A DNA stretch of 64,000 nucleotides from Vesta saturnalis. Its lineage: Eukaryota; Arthropoda; Insecta; Coleoptera; Lampyridae. The stretch spans positions 328,501-392,500 of the forward strand of contig JARFJB010001984.1 of the NCBI GenBank assembly GCA_036346205.1, read 5' to 3'. Below, piece by piece: positions 12,736 to 24,483 of this stretch. The notes beneath the pieces are model-generated. The model saw nothing but the letters and a program-made list of their open reading frames with translations. It was not told where the DNA came from and searched no databases. Each line of letters opens with the position of its first letter. Position 1 is the stretch's first letter. The position numbers and the translations under genes were made by a program.

Positions 12736-13571
12736 GCGTGTGCGTGTGCGTGATGCGTGTGCGTGTGCGTGTGCGTGTGCGTGTGCGTGTGCGTGTGCGT
12801 GTGCGTGTGCGTGTGCGTGTACTTGTGCTTGTGCTAGGACGTGTGCTTGTGCGTGTGCGTGTGCTTGTGCGTGTGCGTGTGCTTGTGCGTGTGCTTGTGC
12901 TTGTACGTGTGCGTGTGCGTGTGCGTGTGCGTGTGCGTGTGCGTGTGCGTGTGCGTGTGCTCGTGCTTGTGCTTGTGCTTGTGCTTGTGCTTGGCGTGTG
13001 CGTGTGCGTGTGCTTGTGCGTGTGCGTGTGCGCGTGCGTGTGCGTGTGTACGTGCGTGTGCGTATATGTGTGTGCTTGTGTTTGGGCGTCTGCGTGTGCG
13101 TGTGCGTGTAGTGTGCGTGTGGGTGTGCGTTTGCGTGTGCGTGTGCCTGTGCGTATGCGTGTGCTTGTGCTTGTGCTTGGATGTGGGCGTGCGGGCGCGC
13201 GTGTGCGTGCGCGTTTTCGCGTGCGTGTGCGTGTGCGTGTGCGTGTGCGTGTCCGTGTGCTTGTGCTTGTGCTTGGGCGTGTGCGTGTGTTTGATTGTGC
13301 GTGTGCGTGTGCTTGTGCTTGTGCGTGTGCGTGTGCGTGTGCTTGTGCGTGTGCGTGTGCGTGTGCGAGTGCGAGTGCGTGTGCGTGTGCGTGTGCGTGT
13401 GCGTGTGCGTGTGCGTGTGCGTGTGCGTGTGCGTGTGCGTGTGCGTGTGCGTGTGCGTGTGAGTGTGCGTGTGCGTGTGCGTGTGCGTGTGCGTGTGCCT
13501 GTGCTTGGGCGTGTATGTGTACGTGTTCCCGTGTACGCGTGTGAGCGTATGAGCGTGTGCGCGTGTGCTTA
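12657..13571 (+). repeat. 0.9-kb GTGTGC-type hexanucleotide array
   Basis: A continuous array of GTGTGC with regular variants (GTGCTT, GTGCGT, GTGTGT), starting with a pure GT tract at about 12,690-12,730 and ending near 13,571. Its six-base period keeps all three forward frames open for up to 295 codons (Val-Arg, Cys-Val, Ala-Cys dipeptides), which are not genes. The array ends directly at repeat R1 copy 1. R1 copy 2 carries a much shorter GT/GC array in the comparable place (16,396-16,442), so the array looks like an expanded internal microsatellite of the R1 family. Confidence 0.95.
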
Positions 13572-14192
13572 GAGCTGATTAGATTTTGGGAGAAATCCAG
13601 AGGCGTAGAGGAGGGTTTATTAAGGTCAGCTATTAGCTTTAGCGAATATTTTTAAAATAGCTGCATATTTCAAAGATATAAAAATACCTAGATATAGACC
13701 TAAAACATATCGATTAATTACATTCTATGCAACTTTCTGATACGACGCGTAATTTAGCGGCAAAAACTCCTAAGGTAGAATTTGAGTGTCAGTTCAATTT
13801 TTTTCATTATCTGAATAGCGATTAATTTTATAACAATAAGTGTAGACGTATTTTTTAAAGAAAATTTAATTTTACATAAATTTTTCGTGTAAAGCGAAAT
13901 AAATGTAAAAATTAAATGAGTATGACTGAAAATGCTGAGGCTGATTGAGCGACATTTTGATAGAATTTTCTTTTTCGTTACATGTATTGATGTCTGTTAA
14001 TATCTATCTGACATGAAGTTTTAAACGTCATTCTGATATTCATTATTGTGTTTGTTTTATGTTGCCTATTTTCGTTATGAACGTATAAAAAAGAGGTTGC
14101 ATAGTTATCTAAAGCAATTGAAATTAAAATTAATTCCTTGCCATTAATTTCCATTTTGTAGGTTGGAAAGTCGTGTAGTGTTTCACCCAGAT
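13572..14192 (+). repeat. Repeat family R1, copy 1
   Basis: Non-coding interspersed repeat matching 16,524-16,932 plus 19,419-19,515. Shared landmarks in order are CTGATTAGATTTTGGGAGAA, TGCATATTTCAAAG, AAAAATACCTAGATATAGAC, ACGCGTAATTTAGCG, GAAGTT-TAAACG and ATGTTGCCTATTTT. No coding potential is seen. Both copies follow a GT-rich microsatellite. Mariner A is inserted at the right end of this copy. The class is unknown; it may be a non-autonomous DNA element carrying a microsatellite. Confidence 0.8.
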
Positions 14193-15887
14193 ATTTTAAT
14201 ACAACTTGTTATTTGTTATTTTGTATTGTATATATATTTTTTAAACTTTATTCATTTTAATTTCTATCTATCATTTATTAATTTTAATTTACTATTAATC
14301 TAAAAAATAACGAATAACAAATTAAACTAAACTTAATATTAAATTACAATAAATGTTCTACATGATGACCGTTGGTTACAAGGCGTTGTGAAATTCTTTT
14401 ATTTAAAGAACGTCTGATCCGTTTGTAAATATTATGTATCTGCATGAACCATTGCAAGCATTTTGAACTCGCAACCAAAATTGTTCACGCGTTTGTATTG
14501 GTACAGAGTACACCCTAGATTTGAAAAAACCCCATACACAAAAATCGCACGGATTTAAGTCGGTGATCTAGCTGGCCATTGAAAGAAAATAAACAAATGA
14601 ATTTGACAACTATCACAATATGTCTTAAATTATTGACAAATGTGTCAGTGGTGATATTTGAATATCATTAATTGTTATTTGAATAGTTCCATATTTGCTT
14701 TAATTAGAAGTAAAATTTTAGTTTACATTTTTTTTAAAAATGGTTTCATTCACTGCTGAAGAATATAGAGATATGCATTTAATTGCATTTAATTTATGGG
14801 GAAGTTCAGTGTAATGCCCTAGAGGCACAACGTAGATATGCAGATAAATTTCCTGAAAGAACGCATCCCACTCATACTACCTTTATAGACCTTCATCAAA
14901 CAATGCGGGAAAATGGATCACTGTTTCCTAAAAAAAATGAAACGGATAGACATTCAGTTGTGTCGGAAGAATTTGAAGAAGCCGTTCTAATGGATCTCGA
15001 AGATAATCCAGAATTAACTGTATGAAGACTGTCCACCATACATCCTGAAATTTCTAAAACATCAATTAATCGAATTATTCACAAAGAGAACGCATACCCA
15101 TTTCATTTTAAAAAAGTACATGCTATGTTGAAGGGTGATTTCCCTGCTTGCTTAGCATTTTCCAATTGGTTAAGAAATAAAAAAATTGAGGACCTTTTTT
15201 CCCCCATCTCATTTTCGGATAAATCACCAAAGACGGGATTGATAATATGCACAACTCACATCACGATTCAACGTTGGAGATAACCCTCATGTTGTGAAAC
15301 TGATGAAACATCAGCACAGATTCAGCATTAATGTGTGGATTGGAATTGTTGATAGCAAACTAATTGGACCTGTAGAGCTGCCCGGTCGATTAAATATTCG
15401 GCAAGGCATGTGGTATATGCATGATGGGTGCCCAGCTCATTTTAATAGAAATGTGCGTCAATCAGACGTTCGAAAACCAATGGATTGGTAAAGACGGTCC
15501 AGTTCAATGGCCAAATAGATCGCCGGATTTAAATAATTGCGATTTTTGTGTATGGGGTTTTCTCAAATTTAGGGTGTACCAATACAAACGCGTGAACAAC
15601 TTTGGTTGCGAGTTCAAAATGCTTGCAATGACTTCCGACAGATACATAATATATAAAAACGGATCAGACAAATTCAAAATTTCACTATGTCTTGTAACCA
15701 AAGGTCATCAGGTGGAGCATTTATTGTAATTTAATATTAAGTTTAGTTTAACTTATTCGTTATTCGTTAAGTGTAGATTAATAATAAATTTGAATTAATA
15801 AATACTAGATAGAAATTAATATGAATAAAGTTTAAAAAAAATGTATACAATACGAAATAACAAATAAAAGGTTGTACTAAAAAGCAT
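14193..15887 (+). mobile_element. Mariner A (DUF4817 type) with long inverted ends
   Basis: The left arm (14,193-about 14,583) and right arm (about 15,505-15,887) are inverted copies of each other. The outer ends share TAGTACAACC/TAATACAACT-type sequence, then matching AT-rich DNA (AATTAAACTAAACTTAATAT), then the 3' coding end of the transposase. The left arm therefore holds an antisense copy of roughly the last 75 codons. Between the left arm and the ATG is about 157 bp of leader. The element is inserted in repeat R1 copy 1. Mariners B and C have the same architecture. Exact ends and target duplication are not certain. Confidence 0.8.
14740..15729 (+). pseudogene. Mariner A transposase (DUF4817 plus DDE), decayed
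   Basis: The start MVSFTAEEYRDMHLI is followed by LIYGEVQCNALEAQRRYADK, the DUF4817 helix-turn-helix signature. Next come HPEISKTSINRI (second helix-turn-helix), a degraded first-Asp motif (SFSDKS, where SDE is usual), VNVW-like FSINVWIGIVD, the second Asp in MHDGCPAHF, and the third acidic position in RSPDLNNCDFCVWGFLK. The reading frame breaks at about 14,780, where a 10-bp unit (CATTTAATTG) is duplicated in tandem; removing one copy realigns the frame by eye. There is a stop at about 15,023 and further shifts near 15,170-15,290. The C-terminal codons lie inside the right inverted arm. Confidence 0.87.
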
Positions 15888-16238
15888 AAGATGTTTTTTC
15901 TTGAACACGGTTGGTTTTAGAGATGTTTAACAAGAGTGCGTTTTTTACGTGGAAATTATCATATTCTCACAAAAAATTGATAATCGAATACAATCGAAAA
16001 AAGTTAGGGTAAAAAAACCATAGGGCCTCTGCCCCTAGTCCAACCCTGTATGTGATATCAATTTGTCCCTAATCACTAAAACAGTAATTATCATTGGTAA
16101 ATAGTATGGCAAATTTGAAAGGTGAATCTAAAGTGGTTCCAGAGTAATTAAGTAAAAACCAGTTTGGTGACGTCAGCTCCCTTTATTTCCGGACCTAAGT
16201 TTATAGGAACTTTTCTTTATATTTTTTCTGTATAGTCA

Positions 16239-16240
<2 letters not shown>

Positions 16241-16306
<66 letters not shown>
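16241..16306. repeat. (TA)n array
   Basis: Thirty-three TA units, bounded on the left by GTCACC and on the right by GGTATAG, so the palindrome extends slightly (ACC...GGT). It sits about 90 bp before the R1 copy 2 microsatellite. Confidence 0.97.
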
Positions 16307-16308
<2 letters not shown>

Positions 16309-16395
16309 TATAGCAATCCATTATTTTCACTATTGCTAAATCGAGTTATTAGCTCATTTTTCAACTTTTGACCACGTTTTGCCAAGACCGACCGG

Positions 16396-16932
16396 TATGT
16401 GTGTATGTGCGTGCGTGCGTGCGTGCGCGCGCGTGTGCGTGTAGATGTATCCACAATAACTCCAGAACGAAAATACTTACCTACTTAAGATTTTGTATTT
16501 AAGCTTGTTTTCATTTGGTTTAGACCTGATTAGATTTTGGGAGAAATCCAGCGGGTTTATCAGGTGCAGTTTTTCGTTTTCATCAAATATTTCTGACAGG
16601 TGCATATTTCAAAGGTATAAAAATACCTAGATATAGACCTTAAATATATAGATTCATTACGTTCTATGCAATTTTTTGATATGACGCGTAATTTAGCGAT
16701 AAAAAATTCCTAAAGTAGAATTAGGTGTTAGTAACGATTAATTTTATAAGAAAAGGTGTGGATGTATTTGTTAAAGAAAATTAATTTTACCTAAATTTTC
16801 CGTATACAGTTTTTTAATGTAAAGCGTAATAATTAAATAAATATGATTGACAATGCTGAAGCTGTATCATCGATATTTTTATAGAAGCGGGCGGGTTTGG
16901 AACGTCTGTCTGTCGTGAAGTTCTAAACGCCT
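16396..16932 (+). repeat. Repeat family R1, copy 2, left part
   Basis: A short GT/GC microsatellite (16,396-16,442), about 80 bp of spacer, then sequence from 16,524 matching R1 copy 1 block by block (see copy 1 for landmarks). Similarity runs to GTGAAGTTCTAAACGCCT, where the Harbinger element interrupts it. It resumes at 19,419. Confidence 0.8.
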
Positions 16933-17219
16933 GGGGGCCTACTCTTCAAACTACGCGAAATAAGTCGCACACGACATATTACGAATAGTATTTTTACGCG
17001 TGATATCCAAAATAGGTATTCTTCGGTGGCACTAGACATTATGTTTCGTATGCTACATTTTTGGTGAACGGTATATGTGGCAACGCTGCATATGTGTGTG
17101 TTCTCGCCATTCTGACGTATCGTCAGTCCATTTAAATTAATCTCGATAAAAGCCTTAACAGAGAAAATCAAAATTTATTGATCTGGGATTGATTCATTTA
17201 TATACCGACTTACGTCCTG

Positions 17220-17980
17220 ATGGAGGAAAGGAAAGAAAAAGGTACCTACATGCCTACTGCACAAATGCTTGTGCAGATGAAACCAGAAGGAATTGTTGAC
17301 GGGAAAATTTTCATCCACATTTACTTATAAAACCGCCCAAAAGAAATTGAATGAAACAGGGGCCACATTAAATTCAATTCCAGGAGCACAAAAGGAATGG
17401 AAATATTGGCGAAAAGTCAGTGTTAACCCATCAATTTCGTCGTTTGAATGTGCCATAACTAGATGCTGCATTATACCGTTACGTTCACTCCTTTATGGGA
17501 ATTTTCTTTACTTGTGTGAATGGTTATATTATAAATACTTTATTTTAGACTTGGCAAGACATTCGCAGCAAGACCATATCAAAAAACTCTGCTGCGAAAC
17601 GATATGAGTGTGGCACTGGCGGAGGACTTCCTTGTCCCGATGTCATGAATACCACTGATGAGGAGATTTTAGACATAATATGCTAGTAGTGTGACAGGGC
17701 ACACTGATACTCAAGAATCAGAAGTAGAATTTTCCTTGAGATGATGAAGCAGCATCTTTATTAGCGAATTTTAGTACTACTGTTAGTGATGCAACTGAGG
17801 GAAATGTTACAAACAAGCACACCGATAACGAAAAAATAAACGTATGTAGGTTTTCAACCTCTAAGCCACCAACAATAACGAAATATGTGTTATCCCCAAA
17901 ACATTTGGAGAGGAGTGTGAATGCCACCGAAGTTATTGCGGAATGCACACAGCACAAATCAAACAAGAATATTACAATAA
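17220..17980 (+). pseudogene. Harbinger Myb/SANT-like DNA-binding protein, decayed
   Basis: Starts at ATGGAGGAAAGG (17,220). MPTAQMLVQM leads, through a frameshift near 17,290, into GKFSSTFTYKTAQKKLNETG and EWKYWRK. An intron of about 130 bp follows (GTCAGT at 17,416, TTTTAG before 17,549). Exon 2 then reads TWQDIRSKTISKNSAAKR and the family hallmark GTGGGLP. The remainder is acidic and low in conservation, with stops from about 17,683. In Harbinger elements this partner binds the element ends and helps bring the transposase into the nucleus. It is tail-to-tail with the transposase, whose 3' end overlaps or abuts near 18.1 kb. Confidence 0.75.
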
Positions 17981-18120
17981 AAAAATTGAAATAATGGAAC
18001 GCAAATAACTGTTTTTGAACGGTTTCTAGTTGCTGTGGAAAAAATGTGCTAAAATGATGAGTAGTCTTCCCTTCGATATAGGTTTTTTTTATTAGAACAA
18101 ATAATTTCACTGTGATAATT

Positions 18121-19340
18121 CTAAATAGTTTGAACAATCCTTTCATGCAATTCCCCTCCGTTAACTAAATCTGGATTGTTTCCTGCGATTATATCATTTT
18201 GTACAGGATGAGCTATTATGCCCATGTCAAATTCACCATCATTCTCATCTATCCAGGGTACATTATTTGCAATGCACATATTGTGCAAAATAACGCAAGC
18301 ATTTATTACCTTTGAGCGCTTTTGTGGAGTGTAGCGTAATTCTCTGTGTTTTAATAAACATCGAAATCGCAATTTTAATAATCCGTTACAACGCTCGATG
18401 GCAGCACGCGTTTGCATTTGGTGCACGTTGTAATTTTCCTCTGCACTACCTGCTGCTGTATTCTGAATAGGTGTGAGCAACCATGGTATCACAGGGTAAC
18501 CTGAGTCGCCTGTTTAAAAAACATTCACATACCTAGGAAATGTGCTCAACATACCTAAGATAAAATAAGAATTAGAAATATTATTTTGTAATTGCCTCAT
18601 TAACAGTTCAATTACAAAATTCCTACAAATGTAGGCACCATTAGTGCCACCAGGAAAACGGGCATTTACATGGATTACTTTTAAATCAGAATCGTATAAC
18701 TGTGATCAGATTAATATAGATAAACATACTGAAAAGAATGAAAAGCAAACTTACAAGCTGTACATGAATTGAATGGTAGCATTTTCGAGTTACATACAAA
18801 TGTTCAGGATACACAACATCATACTTTTTGGGTGGCACTATTGCTACATGTGTGCAATCAATGCAGGCAATGACACCCGGAAAATTACACTTTTCAAAAA
18901 TCTAAAATAAAATCATATGGGTTTTGCGTGCACACACACCTAAAAGTTACGCTGTTCGAATTCTCCTTAATTTGGTAACATTTCGTGGAAATGATACCCA
19001 CTCGCAAAAAATGTCTCGTTGGTTTAATGCTTCAACCACTTCAGCTAGGGACCGACTAACCGACAATTGTTTTACTTCTAAATAAATATTACTCCCAACA
19101 AGTAATTGGTAGGAGCCTGCATACATACTTTTGTCACATCCATAGCTGACCTACGTGTTCATGCAGGTATGTACCTTGACACTCTTAAAATTAAGTCCCG
19201 TACTAGAGCTTTGATTTTGTTACACGAAAACTTTGGTTGTGTGTCAACCGAAATGTGCGTACTGAAATTCAAAAATCGCCTACCAACATGTGGTCGACTT
19301 AAAATCGAGCACATAGTATACGATAAATTTCGCATGCGGA
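18121..19340 (-). pseudogene. Harbinger (HARBI1-like) transposase, multi-exon, catalytically damaged
   Basis: At least four exons, each with plausible splice sites, read from the minus strand. About 19,100-18,955 gives LSVSRSLAEVVEALN and FPRNVTKLRRIRT, then donor GTAACT. About 18,904-18,755 gives GVIACIDCTHVAIVPPK (first catalytic Asp) and RKCYHSIHVQL, then GTAAGT. About 18,705-18,555 gives YDSDLKVIHVNARFPGGTNGA. About 18,508-18,121 gives GDSGYPVIPWLLTPI, then an ERCNGLLKLRFRCL block carrying the Glu, then HNMCIANN, to the stop at 18,121. The second-Asp motif, normally Ser-Thr-His-Asp, reads GTNGA, so the catalytic Asp and preceding His are lost. The last exon is fully open (123 codons). The N-terminus towards 19,340 is only weakly readable. 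Confidence 0.82.
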
Positions 19341-19418
19341 TTTGAAGAATATGAAACTAAAACTTCCATTCGACAAGTTAATTTGTTGTATGGGAAAAAA
19401 ATTGAAAAATAGGCTCCC

Positions 19419-19515
19419 TCTTCGACATAGATTATTATTTTTGCGTTTACAATGTTGCCTATTTTTGTAACGAACTTCTTATAAAAGAGGTTTGAAAAGC
19501 GAATTTAGGTAGACA
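19419..19515 (+). repeat. Repeat family R1, copy 2, right part
   Basis: Continues R1 after the Harbinger insertion. It contains TTATTATTTTTGCG, ATGTTGCCTATTTTTGTAAC and TATAAAAGAGGTT, matching 14,040-14,100 of copy 1. It becomes unalignable by eye after about 19,515. Confidence 0.7.
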
Positions 19516-19777
19516 GAAAAATGGCTTCGTAGAATGAATCGCTAAAAAATGCAGTATATAAGACAGAATATGCGTGCATGGCAATGATTCCTGCAAAAAA
19601 TGAGAGTGAGAAAAAGCAATTGTGTAAGGTGTACGTATAGATTAACCCACTATGTATCGGTACCAAAAATAATAATGAAATTTAGAAAATTGTTACTAGT
19701 TATCAATTATAAACCCATTTTCATTAGATAAAAATAATCAGATTTTTGTCGCTTTTGGTTTACAAGAAATTAAGTGT

Positions 19778-19779
<2 letters not shown>

Positions 19780-19864
<85 letters not shown>
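19780..19864. repeat. (TA)n array with inverted flanks
   Basis: About 42 TA units. The left flank is AAGTGTCC and the right flank reaches ATGACACTG, so AGTGTC and GACACT form an inverted pair around the array. The array at 22,225 has the same TGTCC...TGACAC flanks. Confidence 0.95.
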
Positions 19865-19866
<2 letters not shown>

Positions 19867-19974
19867 TACATACATGACACTGATACAATGTGAGTAGGAT
19901 TGCACTCCTATAACAATGAACGTACTACGCGCAATCTGAAATAGTATGGGTTTAACGACTCATGAACCAAAAAA

Positions 19975-21789
19975 ATATTTTTATGTATTATAGAGTTCAA
20001 AACATTCTACTCACAGAGTTACATCGCATTTTGAACAAAAAGTTAAAGGTTTTTTCTGGCAATTTGGAAATTGGCATCTACGCTGTTTTTCCCTCCGTCT
20101 TATTCAATGGCTGTTTCCATCATACCGAACATCAGGCAATACGCCATGCACGTTGTGTTGCCGACAGCCTTGTTTTAAATAAAATGTGGCAACACTTCTT
20201 CGGAAATCTAAACAAGATGAAGAACCTGGCCCGTGAATTTTTCTGTACAAAATCCATGCATTTGTTAGGGACATGTCGATCATTCTTGTAATTAACGACC
20301 AGTACCATTTTTTGCCTCTAATCTTAATAGCATATTTGTCATGATGCTCGACACCTCCCATATATTGAGGCGTTTTGGGGCATGAATTTTTTGTTGTTTA
20401 GATTTACACCACCTTGAAGCATTACCTAGTGGTTCAATGGTGTCAAAATTTGTACCGATTGTGACACATTTGTTATCGTTCCATTTTAAGATTAAAATTT
20501 CACCATTTTTGTCAAATCGATAATCAAATGTGCCACACTCTTTCTTTGAAAGTTCTTTTGAATTTAAAAGTGGGCATTTATCTATTCTGTTTTTACGCAT
20601 TGTTCCAGTAACCAGTAGGATAAGAAAAGTATAGATTATTGCAGTGTATACCTGTTGTATGAAATCCAATTGATTTTAGATGAATCAGTATGTCACGGTT
20701 TGTAAAAAAGTTATCAAAATATATCAAATGGTCATTAGGATTTTTAACTATTACTAAAAGATCTGTAATAACTTACGAACCTTGCAGTAAACCCGGAGTT
20801 GCATTTTTATCTTTGCCAGTATAAACAGAAAATTTGTGGCAATATCCATCTGAACTACATATATATCCAAATCGAATTGGTTTTGCTTGTATAAATTGCT
20901 TCATACGATTGTGTCCATAGTATTTCACAATCACTTGATCAATTGATAAATGAGTAGAAAATGTACCCCATTGTTGAAATGCTTGGTTTATTTTATTTAT
21001 TAGTGGACGAATTTTATAGCACCTACAATGAAACACATAATGTTAGAATTCTGACATTGTTATTATACGTTATTTTATTTACCTATCAGTTAAATCAATT
21101 TCGTCGTTACTACAACAGTGAAAAACTGATTTCGAGAGATTGCATCCGTTACAAGTTGTATTCTGATGTCTTCATCTGTACTCCAATATAGCTTTTTAGA
21201 AGGTAAAATATGGTAACCAGAAAATATTAAAAATCCAATAAACGTTTTTAATTCCTGGACAGTCACAGTAAAATCAGTAAAAATTCTTTACAGATTTAGC
21301 ATATCTTTTCGTTTCTGCTAGCAATAAATTATAAACATCGTCGGAGAAAAATTTTTCAAACAGGGGATAAATCGTGTATTTCAGTACTAATAATTTTAAT
21401 TTTCTCATTTTCAGACTGTGACTCTCTTATTGTGTTTGTATAGGATGGCTAAGATTTATGCCAACGCGAAGTATTATTAGTTAATTTCTTTTTACTTGTA
21501 CTTGTTGAAGAGCTTTTATCGAGTTTCTTACGAGTACATCCCGTATCAAGATTATCATCACGATTAGACACATTAGCTCCTTTAAACTGAATTTCTTTAT
21601 TTCCAGGAATATCATTGATTTTATTTCACTTATGTCTGCGTCCCCTTCATCAAAATTACTTAAAACGTGCGGATTCGGTGGCAAAACAGCTATATCTTCA
21701 CTATCCGCATTTTCCAAATGTGTATAAAATCCCTCATCTTCGAATAACGCTTCAATATCTTTAACACTTAAAAACCGCTTACTTGCCAT
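19975..21789 (-). pseudogene. piggyBac-like transposase pseudogene 2, nearly full length
   Basis: Read from ATG at 21,789. The N-terminal region MASKRFLSVKDIEALFEDE with acidic DSEDIAVLPPN is followed by a poorly preserved stretch (21,480-21,040). Then come FQQWGTFSTHLSIDQVIVKY (first catalytic Asp, about 20,950), KPIRFGYIC, TGTMRKNRIDKCPL (about 20,600), KWNDNKCVTIGTNF, and MGGVEHHDKYAIKIRGKKWY (20,361 on; MGGVD is usual). After a frameshift comes LDFRRSVATFYL. The C-terminal Cys-rich domain is still readable at about 20,060-19,975 (CQFPNCQKK then FCSKCDVTLC). Several frameshifts make it a pseudogene, but nearly every conserved block survives. (TA)n arrays lie on both sides, about 110 bp and 435 bp away. 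TTAA-type inverted ends were not identified. Confidence 0.9.
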
Positions 21790-22222
21790 GTTTTACACCA
21801 CAATAAATGCACTAAATGAATAAGGAATTATCGCCTCTAGTTTATATACCAACAATCTCTACAAGAATCATCTAGTATGGACGTGAATATTCAAGGTCAT
21901 ATTTTGTACGCGTTTATTCCTGTTTATAATAAGATCAACGTTTGAAAAAATTATGCATTTCTCTCAAACAAACTTTCTATTTATGAATTCTGAACAGAAA
22001 AGTTACATAATTTATTGAATTTTCAAAAAACTAAGGAAAACTAAATGCGTGACAAGCGAAGAAAAAACAACCTTTCTTGTAAATTATTGTATGTTTATAA
22101 TTACTAATTTCTTATAAAAGTAAAGGTACAATCTTGCTTTTAAAAGATGACAAAGTAAAATACAATTTTAAAAAATTACGTTTTTGAATTAGACCAAGAA
22201 ATAAAAATTGCTATTTTGCTGT

Positions 22223-24170
<1,948 letters not shown>

Positions 24171-24431
24171 AGTGATTAAATTGTGAGTGGATCAGGCTAA
24201 ACGACTTTGCGTTACTGAATTTTTAAAGATAAACGTAATATTTATATCACTACAAGTTAATGGATATTCGCTTTAATATTAATAATGTTAGATATAACCA
24301 TAAAGAAAAATATGTGTTTAATCTTGGTACTGGTTTGTTCCTTTTATAACTAACTCATGAAATTAGGACTGTTTTAAACCTAAGAAAGATTAAAGAACAT
24401 GTAAGATGACCTATAAGATGTTTTAAATCAT

Positions 24432-24434
<3 letters not shown>

Positions 24435-24479
<45 letters not shown>
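24435..24479. repeat. (TA)n array
   Basis: About 22 TA units between TTGCA and ATTAG. Confidence 0.95.

Positions 24480-24483
<4 letters not shown>

Larger units (their letters stand above)
16933..19418. mobile_element. PIF/Harbinger transposon inserted in R1 copy 2
   Basis: The element carries both proteins known for this superfamily, converging on each other: a Myb/SANT-like protein (plus) and a DDE_Tnp_4 transposase (minus). The ends match as inverted repeats: GGGGGCCTACTCTTCAA at 16,933 and, reversed, GGGAGCCTATTTTTCAA ending at 19,418 (13-14 of 17 positions). R1 copy 1 supplies an empty site: its sequence is continuous across the point where copy 2 is split. The three-base target duplication usual for the family is not clean. 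Confidence 0.8.

Noticed and set aside
12657..13572. Plus-strand open frames of 148-295 codons (Val-Arg, Cys-Val, Ala-Cys dipeptides)
   Set aside because: Produced by the six-base GTGTGC period in all three phases; not coding.
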